DNA from: Dimargaris cristalligena
Lineage: Eukaryota; Kickxellomycota; Dimargaritomycetes; Dimargaritales; Dimargaritaceae
DNA length: 21,844 bases
NCBI GenBank assembly: GCA_027576995.1
Contig: JANBQC010000483.1
Span: 1 to 21,844 of the forward strand
Direction: 5' to 3'
Below are positions 8,829-16,963 of this stretch, piece after piece. The notes under the pieces were generated by a model, which ran no database searches, was not told the origin of the DNA, and saw only the letters and a list, made by a program, of their open reading frames with translations. The position numbers and the translations under genes were made by a program. Each line of letters begins with the position of its first letter. Positions within the stretch are counted from its first letter, which is position 1.

Positions 8829-10075
8829 ATGTACGCCCGTCAGTCCCAAATCCTTCGCCACCTTCAGCCCGCCGTGGCCCGGCCCCTGACCGCCCAGCTG
8901 GGCAAGACCGCTGCCTCGGCCGCTCTGCTCCACACCACCGCCCCGGCCGCCTCCACCCCCATTAAGAATGTCGTTGTCTACGGCTCCGGCCTGATGGGCT
9001 CGGGCATCGTCCAAGTTGCCGCCCAAAACAACTTCCAAGTCACCATGGTCGACTTGAGCCCCGAAATGCTCAACAAGGGTCAGGGCTACATTCAGTCCTC
9101 CCTCCAGCGGGTGGCCCGCAAGAAGTTTGCCGACAGCGAAACCCAGCAGCAGCAGTTCATTGACGAAATCATGACCCGCGTCAAGACTTCCACCGACCCC
9201 ATGGCCCCTGCTGAATCCGCCGACTTGGTCATTGAGGCCATTGTGGAAAACGTCCAGACCAAGCGTAATCTCTTCAGCAGTCTCGACGCGGTGGCCCCCC
9301 GTCACACTATCTTTACCTCCAATACCAGTTCGCTGCCTATTGCTAGACTGGCCGAGGCTACGGCTCCGGAGCGGGTCAGCCGTTTCGCCGGTCTGCACTT
9401 CTTTAACCCCGTGCCGCAGATGAAACTGGTCGAGGTGGTCCAGACCCCTCAGGTCGACGCAGTCGTGGTCGATGACCTGGTCAACTTCTGTTTGGCCCTC
9501 AAGAAATCGCCCGTGCGCTGCAAGGACACCCCTGGGTAAGTGTAGTGGCGGCTTAGTGTTATTTCGGATACGAGAAGGAATAACTACTAATCACCTTTGC
9601 TGTTCGTATTATTTATTTATTTGAAAATAGCCGACTCTGATCTATGGACGAATGAAATGGAGGCTCTGTCCCATCTCCGCTAAATAACCGCCTCGGTCCC
9701 GACTGTCGGATAATATTAACACCCTCTTCTATAACGGTTATGCCTATTCTGTTTAAAATCCACGCATTTAGATTTATCGTCAACCGTCTGCTGGTCCCCT
9801 ACATGATGGAAGCCATGCGTCTCGTTGAGCGCGGCGAAGCCACTCCCGAGGATGTCGATACGGCCATGAAACTGGGTGCTGGTTACCCCATGGGCCCCTT
9901 CCAGCTCGCTGATTACGTGGGTCTGGACACCATGAAATTCATCAACGACGGTTGGTTCAAAGAAGGCGAGGGTCTCGCGGGCAAAGAGCTGGTCAGCCCC
10001 TCCAAGACGCTGGATGAACTGGTCAAGGCTGGCAAGTTAGGCCGCAAATCGGGCGAGGGCTTCTACAAGTACTAG
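8829..10075 (+). CDS. HADH: Mitochondrial short-chain L-3-hydroxyacyl-CoA dehydrogenase (two exons)
   Basis: The enzyme oxidises L-3-hydroxyacyl-CoA to 3-ketoacyl-CoA with NAD+, the third step of beta-oxidation. Exon 1 is 8829-9535 and exon 2 is 9772-10075. The intron (9536-9771) has donor GTAAGT, acceptor TTTAG and a possible branch site TATTAAC at 9714-9720. Splicing splits a Gly codon and joins KDTPG to FIVNRLL, the family's conserved stretch, giving 336 residues. Residues 1-42 are Arg/Ala/Ser/Thr-rich with no acidic residue, as in a mitochondrial targeting peptide. GSGLMG at 52-57 is the NAD-binding loop. Ser167 (SNTSS), His190 (GLHFFNP), Glu202 (KLVEVV) and Asn240 match the catalytic Ser/His/Glu/Asn of the human enzyme. 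The ATG at 8829 is preferred over the upstream in-frame ATG at 8772 because of its CCACC context and the targeting peptide that follows. Codon use is strongly C-ending, suggesting high expression. It converges on SPC2. Confidence 0.93.
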
Positions 10076-10597
10076 ATATGAGTGGACATGAACACTCCCC
10101 AGCAAGTGCATCCTAATCGCCGGTCAGCTGACATGGGACTGCTCGAGTTTTTGCAACCCCTGTAGTCCCCACACACGGCAGCTATTAAAGGGGGGTGAGT
10201 TAAACCCCGAAAGGCGATCATTAAGATCGTTAATATGGTTTGCCTATATAACACTTCAGCAGCCGCACCCCATAATCCATAATTTTAGCACTAAAGTCTA
10301 TACTATACACTGATCCATCATAAGGAAGGTCGCAAGGGCGTGTGGCGGAATTTATTTGGAAGGTTGCATATTTTAAAAATGGCACATGGTGAATACAGCA
10401 GCATAGGATACAGTAAAGTCCAAAGAAATCCGGGTTGAACCGGAGAAGAAAGTGGGAGTGACAGGTGTGGGTGGGGCTTAAAATTGTCAGATTGCAAAAG
10501 CACACGGAGGGGGCATCAAGCCCCCTATCCCATACATACACGTGTGGGTGTGGGAGGGGAGATGTGTTTATACCGACACCCTAATCTAGTTTGAAAA
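10076..10597. other. Convergent 3' spacer between HADH and SPC2
   Basis: Both flanking genes end here, so it should contain two 3' untranslated regions. An AATAAA on the minus strand (10351-10356) is a possible SPC2 poly(A) signal, 242 bases past its stop. No AATAAA was seen on the plus strand for HADH. The small open frames on the minus strand lack any recognisable protein character. Confidence 0.5.
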
Positions 10598-11937
10598 TTA
10601 GTCGGTCTTCTTATTTTCCATGGTATCGAGAAATTCGCCCAGGTCCTTCTCAATAGCGGCCCGTTCGAGTTTGCCCGACTCATAGAACCAGTTGCCGACA
10701 CTCTTGCTCATGGACTGGGTGGTCACATTGGCGGTAGCGGAACCCTCGTCCCCCTTAAGTGGCCGAACGGAGAAGTTCAGTTTATACTCGCCCGTGTTGG
10801 GCTGGGCCTCGGAAGCCACCGAAAGAACGACATCCTTTCCCTGTAGGTACCCAACGAAATTGGATAATGTAAATAATGAGTGAAAAGATAACACGTTAGA
10901 TGAAGTCGATTCGCACTATTAAGCCAACGTTGGAATGAGTTTACAGACCGGACGATTTAAAATACATTACAGTAAGTCAGCAATGACAGCTGGGGAAGTC
11001 GAGAAATCAGCCTTAGAAATCCAACACTTACGTCAATTGATTTGGAGCCGACAAAAATGGTGTTCTTCTGGACCAGATAGGCATATGCGGACGCCAATAC
11101 GCTCAGAATGACAAAGCTAACGTCATTCATTATAATGTAAAATAACGGGTGAGTTGAAGGGATAGATTAGTATGCAATTGCAAGTTGGTGATGTATAGAC
11201 ATTCGCCCGAGGTGTTCGAAATTGCACTACTGCTTCATTTTTTATAAATATAGCCATTCGCATTTTCCCTACTATTTTACAGTTATGACTAGAGAAAACC
11301 GGGACTATGGTTACTTACCCAATCGTGCAAATGAAAGTGGTGTAGCGAACTTCCTCGAACGGCTTCTTCCATGTGTAGCCGAAATCGAATGCGGCCAATA
11401 AACAGGCGGAGTAACCGAGGATGAGCTTGACGTCGGTGTGGGTATGGTACTGCTTGTAGCCCCTTTTGTCGACAAAAAACTGTGGGGTGGAGAGGGGGGG
11501 AGTCCAGTAAAAGGTAGACAAAGGGTATACAACAAATGTGTGAGGGAAGTAGGGGAGAGGAGGTGCTTTGCAAGAGAGTATCCCTGGGCTTTACAATAAG
11601 TATGCCAAGTGCCAATGTGGAGGAAGCGCCGGATACCCACCGAGGAGAGTGAGGAAGAAACCTTTACCTTTTGTAGAGCCTCGTCGCACACGATTTTCAT
11701 CTCGTTGAGGTTGTACTTGGTCGCGGTGACGGGCACTTCATCTGTAAAATTGGGGCCCGGGTGGAGATGAGGAGGAGGGAAAGGATGCATTAGTCAATGT
11801 GTCATACCAGGTCAATAGAGGGTAAAGGCGCTAGTCATGGAGCTTCGCCACTGCTACTGCTGCTATGCAATGGCTCGGGCTAAGGACGCGACGGTTGACC
11901 CCTTACCAGTAACTTGCTCGACCTTGGTATCGGACAT
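10598..11937 (-). CDS. SPC2: Signal peptidase complex subunit 2 (five exons)
   Basis: This is a non-catalytic ER-membrane subunit of signal peptidase; in yeast Spc2 contacts the Sec61 translocon. The exons, read on the minus strand, are 11937-11907 (31 bp, MSDTKVEQVT), 11741-11668, 11479-11319, 11116-11032 and 10840-10598. Every intron is GT-AG with donors GTAAGG, GTAAAG, GTAAGT and GTAAGT, and lengths are 165, 188, 202 and 191 bp. All joins stay in frame and give 197 residues, within the family's usual range of about 180-230. Residues about 52-72 (VKLILGYSACLLAAFDFGYTW) and 82-104 form the two expected membrane spans, separated by a short KKPFEEVRY loop. The lumen/cytosol arrangement leaves a long soluble C-terminal part containing GKDVVLSVASEAQPN and ending ENKKTD, typical of the SPC25/SPCS2 domain. 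It lies on the same strand as, and downstream of, the PLC-like gene. Confidence 0.9.
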
Positions 11938-12433
11938 GGTATTTGTAGTAAGTGGGTAAAGTGGGGAAACTACAAGAAAAGACGCTGCGTCAAAAGAAAC
12001 CTATAGAGGAAAAGAGGGGGGGAATGAACGAGGCGGAGCTGGATATGTAAGGAAATGGAAAGCACGAAGAAACAAAGATGAGCTCTACTCAATGGGTCGG
12101 AATTCCAAGCTAAGCTGACAGGTGAGAGTGGAGGAGGAAATGCTCGACCAGGTTGGATAGACACATCACATACACATAGGATAAAGAGGACACCATCATC
12201 CACCTATCAAAGGGAACCACGCATATCACTAGTGCTCCGCTCCGCGCGACGATACTTTACTATAAAATGAGATCCCCCGTCTACCAGCCAAACGCCCGCT
12301 ACGGATAACATTTGCCTCGCACGAAGGATAAACCAATTCTAACCCTCTTTTTATATAAATAAGACATGTCTATTATTACGGGTTTATTGGGAGAATATGA
12401 ATGTGGTCTCGTTGGTAGAATAATATGAATTAA
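11938..12433. promoter_or_regulatory. Spacer between the PLC-like gene and SPC2
   Basis: On the minus strand this holds the 3' end of the PLC-like gene followed by the SPC2 promoter and leader. Just upstream of the SPC2 ATG the minus strand is T/C-rich, as in many fungal leaders. No TATA box stands out. The open frame at 11970-12203 on the minus strand is T/C-rich leader sequence and not a convincing gene. Confidence 0.45.
12383..12388 (-). terminator. Candidate poly(A) signal of the PLC-like gene
   Basis: AATAAA on the minus strand, 46 bases past the stop codon of the PLC-like gene, a plausible distance for a fungal 3' end. The assignment rests on position and hexamer only. Confidence 0.4.
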
Positions 12434-13579
12434 CTATAGTGCAAAAGCGGTAAACCACAGCGCGGTTAACATAAGTGGGGCGAACAGCTGGACCAGTACC
12501 ATACCCCCGGTCAAGGCGGAAGCACCCGAAGATGATGACGAGTCGGAAGATGGGGCTGCCTTGTAAGTAACATTGTTGACTTCAGCCACAAACCGGAACA
12601 GGTCGCCTACATTATAATAGTCTACGGCCACGAAATTGGGCACCCGGGGCAGGACGGTCGAATTCGTGCTGTTGCTACTTCCCCCGCTGGTCGGGCCCGG
12701 TAGAGTAGCGTACACCGCTTGGCAGGAGTCGTAATGGTTCTGTAGGGATTCGAGGGAGTTGGTCGTGTTCGCACTAGCGGGTACCGAGATTTGGTACTGG
12801 GCACTGAGGAACTGCTGGTTCTGGTACACGAAGTGGTTGAACACCTGGAGGGAACCGAGGGCGGGCTGGGCGGAGGTAGAGGGCCGATCGACGACGCACG
12901 AGAACTGCTCGCCTAAGATGGTTTGCCAGGGAGTCTCCCAGGCGTAGGTGTACTCGGCGTGTATCCAACTCACGGTATTGGCATCGGCGCCCGTATCGGT
13001 GAATACCACCAGGCGCTTGTTCTGGTCGATCATGGTTTGGAGGGTCGGCCAGTCAAGGGCCCCGCTACTGCCATTAGATGTGCTATTGCTACCGGAACTC
13101 GACTGAGTCCAGGCGTATTTGTCGAGGCCCACCTCCTCAAATGCCGACGCCATTTGCTGGACGCCCAATCGCCCGGCATTCTCGATGAGAATAGTCACCA
13201 CCTCCCGGGGATTGTTATTGAGGAACGTGGTAATGTTCCGTAGGGCCAGCGTGGCCGGACCGGCATCCAAAAACAGACACTGTGTATGACAGAGCTCAAC
13301 GACATTAGTATCATTCGAGCTGGGTAAAAAGTCGAGTTGAAGAGCCCGGATACCGTCTTGGAGCTGGATGCTGATATCTTTATTTTGGTTACCGGCAATT
13401 CCCGCATAGCTCGCGTAGGAGTTGTGCGTCGTAGGGTAGACAACCGCCGAGTAGGGACGATCGCACAGCTCCGCATATCCGTTACAGGCGTCGGAGGAGG
13501 CTCGGCGCAGCAGGGTGGAGTCGGGGTAGGCCCACGCCCCCGAAGCAAAAAGACCAAGCGACAAGTGGGATAGCTTCAT
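12434..13579 (-). CDS. Secreted, GPI-anchored PLC-like phosphodiesterase (PI-PLC X-domain-like)
   Basis: The single-exon gene encodes 381 residues. Residues 1-17 form a signal peptide, with cleavage likely after GAWA. The TIM-barrel-type PI-PLC X-domain-like region spans about 30-330. His52-Asn53 (TTHNSY), Asp83 (QLDF), His98 (CHTQC) and Glu133 (ILIEN) fall in the order of the two catalytic His and the metal/substrate-binding residues of PI-PLC enzymes. No EF-hand, PH, Y or C2 part is present, so it is not a cytosolic signalling PLC. At least seven N-glycosylation sequons are visible (for example NDT, NIT, NGS, NVT). After a Ser-rich stretch (343-355) the protein ends in a hydrophobic tail (about 359-381), as expected for a GPI-anchor signal. 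It probably acts at the cell surface or wall. The substrate is not evident: it could be phosphatidylinositol, a GPI glycan or another phosphodiester. A TATA-like word lies about 45 bases upstream. Confidence 0.85.
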   Translation of the reverse strand: MKLSHLSLGLFASGAWAYPDSTLLRRASSDACNGYAELCDRPYSAVVYPTTHNSYASYAGIAGNQNKDISIQLQDGIRALQLDFLPSSNDTNVVELCHTQCLFLDAGPATLALRNITTFLNNNPREVVTILIENAGRLGVQQMASAFEEVGLDKYAWTQSSSGSNSTSNGSSGALDWPTLQTMIDQNKRLVVFTDTGADANTVSWIHAEYTYAWETPWQTILGEQFSCVVDRPSTSAQPALGSLQVFNHFVYQNQQFLSAQYQISVPASANTTNSLESLQNHYDSCQAVYATLPGPTSGGSSNSTNSTVLPRVPNFVAVDYYNVGDLFRFVAEVNNVTYKAAPSSDSSSSSGASALTGGMVLVQLFAPLMLTALWFTAFAL

Positions 13580-15894
13580 GGAGAAAAACGATGATATGTA
13601 AATCTCTGATAAGTGAGAAAGAATATATATGGGGTTGTGGGTGTGTTACAACTGAGAACAATTAATAGATAATCAAGGTAAGTCAAGCAAGGTATAGAAC
13701 AGCTCTAAACAACCGAGGACAAAAAGGTCAAGTCTTGCCAGGTCTCCAAGGCGGGTGGATTACAGAATATTTTCGATAAAAGAAAAGAAGGAGAAATAAA
13801 GCGTAAGTCAAAAGAAGGAATAAATAAAAGATACTCAGTAAGAAGGCGGAGGGCACGTTAAACGGAGGACCAGTGGGACGCTTGCTGATGTGAATGGGCA
13901 GTGCCAATCATGAAGAAACAGTGTGGAGACACTGAAATGACGAATGGAGAGAACAATACAAAAAGTAGGAGGTGGACCGCGAGCAGGGCGATTTATATAC
14001 TTATAAACAATTATCGATGGTTGATTGTTGCGGAGAGGGAGACGTAGGCGGAACTAAGGGGAAGAGAGGCGGATGATTAAGAAGGCTGGCTACTACTACT
14101 TACTATACAGCCTTGGAATCCACTCTGCCACCAAATGGATGAATGAATGAATGGACATAACACCCACAAACCCTTCTTCGGGGCTTCTCGTTTGGCTTTA
14201 CCATTGCCCCCGTTCGCCTATTTATTCCGCCCCTCAATGTTCACTGGTACAGCCGCCAATGCCCCGATCGCAGAATTCCTACCCGGTCGCATTGTTAATG
14301 TCCACTCTTGCTCTTCCGCCACTCTATTGCGGGAGGAGTGGAAGAGGTTCGTCCTGTCTCTATCGGTTCTTTTGCCCTGCGTCCAGGTGCCTTTTACTGT
14401 GGGTCTTTTCATATATATTACCCATGCACATTCACCAACAGCCAGCATTCCCCGACTTGCAGGCCCCCTCCCTCTCTCTATCTGCTTTGTGGTTTGCTGG
14501 TCACCGGAATTTGCAGCATACCTGTTTCCCCATTGGCCCTGGGCAAACCACTTACAGCTCTTCTAGTATCACTCTGAATGTATTATACATCCTCTCCCTT
14601 CTTCCCTCTCGCTGTCTGTCTGTCTATACCTGCCCCTCCCTCTCTCCATTCTCCTGGTGGTGGCTCTCGATAATCCTCCGACAGAGACACCAAACTATAT
14701 GGGGAAGGGGAAGTTGCTGGTGGCTAGAGGGTATCAGTTCATTTCCTTCCTCCCCTGGTGAAGTGAATGGTGGCTAACTCCAACACTCCTTCCCATTCAT
14801 TGCCGCCACTCTTACGCTGCCATTGAAATCTACCGGCTCAGCAGTCCTTGGCTCTTCCTTATTCAATGAAATAGGTTCGGCTTTTGATCAACTAAAATGA
14901 GTCCAGATTTAGGATCACTCCCACTCATTCAAGTTCCGCTTTCAACCCTATTAAGCCGATTGTCTCTAATACTTCACCCCCTTCTTTTTTATATGGTGTA
15001 TTAAGATTACGTAGGAGAATTCTCACATTGCCAACCCCAATGGCTTTCGTTGCATAAATCACTTCACTGTCAACCGCTCACCTGATTTTCTTACTATGAA
15101 TAAGTCGTCTGGACCACACGCCAGCAGGTCACCGGCACCACAAACCAGTGCATTATAATTAGGTTATTAACCCTGGCTATTATTGAAGCTCTAATATGTG
15201 GGCGGGCATGGCACAATTGGCGAGTGTAAAGGGGGGGTTGGGTCTTCGCAGCGTATGGCATTTTTAGCAAATCCAGATGAAGATATAGAATAAACAACCT
15301 TTCAGCTTGGGAAGGTAACAGAAAAAACATCCCCCGGTAGAACAATAGGGTAAAAAACGTAAGCAGTAAAACGTTGGAAAAGGATCCCTCTCTTCGAATT
15401 ACATCTGGGGCCTGAGAACACGACAATGGATTCTCACCAATCGGAATGGCCTAGCATGTTTGCCAAGTCCCCTCATCACAATCATCATAAGGAATACGCA
15501 CTACTTCATTCAGCAATCTCCAGGCTGGAGAATGTGTGGGATATAGTGGCATATTTGAGTAGACATTCGCTATTAAAGTCTAAAGTATCCCTGGTAAGAA
15601 ATATCCGTCTAGGTAATTATGTCATTTAATGGCCAAATACTGCTTTGACTACAGAACCTGTACATATCCAATGTGTACAAATTACCCCCGGCCTATTTAA
15701 TAAGGTAAACACATTGGACAGTTAATGACCCTTGTTACTGAAAAAATAAACCGAGTTGACAGCTTCTCTTAAGAGCTACCTGTGACTGTAAAAATGAGAA
15801 GTACCCAGTCGGCAGCAACAAATATCGTCTAATAAGAATTAGCTATCAATGTATATATAGAATATAGCTTAAATACGCTCAAATTTTCCAATAA
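13580..15894. other. Long spacer with strand-asymmetric composition, no clear gene
   Basis: The plus strand is purine-rich from about 13600 to 14090, so the PLC-like gene's upstream strand is pyrimidine-rich. It then switches to strongly pyrimidine-rich from about 14150 to 14760, including a CTGT/CT microsatellite-like part near 14600-14650. Two overlapping open frames of 139 and 208 codons start near 14150, but they are Ser/Leu/Pro/Cys-rich translations of CT-rich DNA with no recognisable domain. From 14770 to 15890 I see only ordinary AT-rich spacer with short frames. Confidence 0.5.
13622..13629 (-). promoter_or_regulatory. TATA-like word upstream of the PLC-like gene
   Basis: TATATATT reads on the minus strand about 45 bases before the ATG at 13579, followed by a short A/T-rich leader. 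The distance suits a TATA box only if the 5' leader is very short, so the assignment is tentative. Confidence 0.3.
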
Positions 15895-15977
15895 GCTAAT
15901 TTGGCCGAGTTGGTCTAAGGCGCCGCACTCAAGTTGCGGTCTCGAAAGAGGCGTGAGTTCGAATCTCACAGTTAGCA
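15895..15977 (+). tRNA. tRNA-Leu(CAA): tRNA-Leu, anticodon CAA, intronless
   Basis: The full cloverleaf can be read. The 7-bp acceptor stem GCTAATT/AGTTAGC has one T:G wobble. The D stem is GCC/GGC (15904-15906/15919-15921). The anticodon stem CCGCA/TGCGG is perfect and flanks the loop CTCAAGT, placing anticodon CAA at 15930-15932. The variable arm is 13 nt with a CTC/GAG stem (941-943/948-950 of the 15 kb block), which marks a class II (Leu/Ser) tRNA. The T stem GTGAG/CTCAC encloses the loop TTCGAAT, and the discriminator is A, as expected for leucine. No intron interrupts the anticodon loop. T runs at 15984-15987 and 15993-15998 serve as Pol III terminators. A TATATATA word at 15852-15859 lies about 40 bases upstream. 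Confidence 0.95.
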
Positions 15978-16053
15978 AATTAATTTTGGAGGTTTTTTGT
16001 ACTCCCCAGAGTTGTCTGTTAGCCCTCTTTCATTTTGGTGGTTTAGGAGTTAG

Positions 16054-16180
16054 ATATGGGCGAAATCCAGCATTCTGGTCTTGATAAGTTGGACGAACAA
16101 TGAAATGGAAAATAGACCAGTAGACCTACTGCATTAAACATGATTTTGTATTAAATGGTAGATTTGAACCCCCCCCCCCT
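16054..16180 (+). mobile_element. Decayed MITE-like element, copy 4
   Basis: The left end GATATGGGCGAAATCCAGC closely matches the left repeat of copy 3 (GATATGGGTGAAATTCAGC) and keeps TA before TGGG. The middle does not align convincingly. The right part, from CATTAAACATGATTTTGTA to GATTTGAACC, resembles the CATCCAATGGATTTTTTGTT...GGATGAACTT segment of copy 3. Where the other copies have CTCCCATAT this one has a run of 11 C. The right boundary is approximate. Confidence 0.4.
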
Positions 16181-16217
16181 ACAGTGAATACCTCAGTTGT
16201 ATTGGTGCAATTGGCCG

Positions 16218-16240
16218 TTTTGAATACCATATGTTCAAAA
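16218..16240. repeat. Short inverted repeat
   Basis: TTTTGAA (16218-16224) and TTCAAAA (16234-16240) are perfectly complementary around a 9-nt centre, TACCATATG. It lies in the spacer upstream of MKT1. The function is unknown and it could easily be chance in AT-rich DNA. Confidence 0.25.
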
Positions 16241-16963
16241 TACTCCTTTTTGTATACCACCTGATGTCCCCTTCATTCTACGAGGGTGCGATATAATAGT
16301 CAACTATCCCTCGGCGTATTCAAAAGCGTGTCTAAGTGCTTTGCTTGAGGTGACTACTCCGCGGATAATAAATGCTCCAACCGGGTTCCGCATTAATGGG
16401 GGGGGGCTATACTGCTGCTTATAGAATATTAACCAGGGCTATTCCGCCACTAAAGGCCAGTGAAGAGCCAATGCCTTAAGGAAAAAAATGCTACGGAGCT
16501 GCTTATTCATTGCTTTTTAATATGGAAAGGTGAACTATGGGGTGTGGAAAATGAGGACTATTAAGAGGCCGTTTAGATAGGCAGTAGCATGGTACTTGGA
16601 ATCATTACAGTATGGAGTGTACTACTTACACCCTTAACGGTAGGAGGCGATGAATCGAAGCCACAATTTCACTCTCCGGTCAGCCGCATAGCATGTAGTA
16701 TCGAGGCACCCGGACACTTCACAGATTCATTGTATGCTGGCTATAACTCAGGCACTATAGGGTTACGGCGGGCTTTTCTCACTCCATCCTCATCTTCAAA
16801 TTCACTTCAATTCGACTACCTTTATACCCGATCGCCTTAGGAATCCCATTTTACCGGCGACAGTACTCCGACACTATACATTCTTATTGAATTTCTTTCG
16901 GGCCGTCCTTTGGTTAATCATATCATCTACCACATCTATCTATTCACAACATCACCTTCGACT

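Larger units (their letters stand above)
15978..16963. other. Spacer between the tRNA and MKT1
   Basis: It contains the tRNA terminators, a decayed MITE-like copy (about 16054-16180), a C11 run (16169-16179), a G9 run (16398-16406) and a small inverted repeat (16218-16240). The last roughly 200 bases are the presumed MKT1 promoter and leader, with CT-rich patches and no clear TATA box. The 83-codon open frame at 16589-16840 has no recognisable character. Confidence 0.45.

Noticed and set aside
11289..11790. Separate minus-strand genes of 108 and 159 codons
   Set aside because: They are wrong-frame or intron-reading translations over exons 2 and 3 of SPC2; the spliced frame explains the region fully.
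14100..14130. TATACAGCCTTGG as another MITE right end
   Set aside because: Only about a dozen bases match, there is no matching left end at the expected distance, and the terminal CCCATAT is missing.
14147..14777. Two overlapping plus-strand open frames (139 and 208 codons) as protein genes
   Set aside because: Both are translations of CT-rich DNA, where stop codons are rare. They are Ser/Leu/Pro/Cys-rich, overlap each other in different frames and show no recognisable domain or codon preference like the neighbouring genes.
16155..16175. B-box-like GGTTCAAATC on the minus strand as a second tRNA or SINE
   Set aside because: No cloverleaf can be built: the flanking bases do not form a T stem and no A box is found. 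The word lies in the decayed right end of MITE copy 4.
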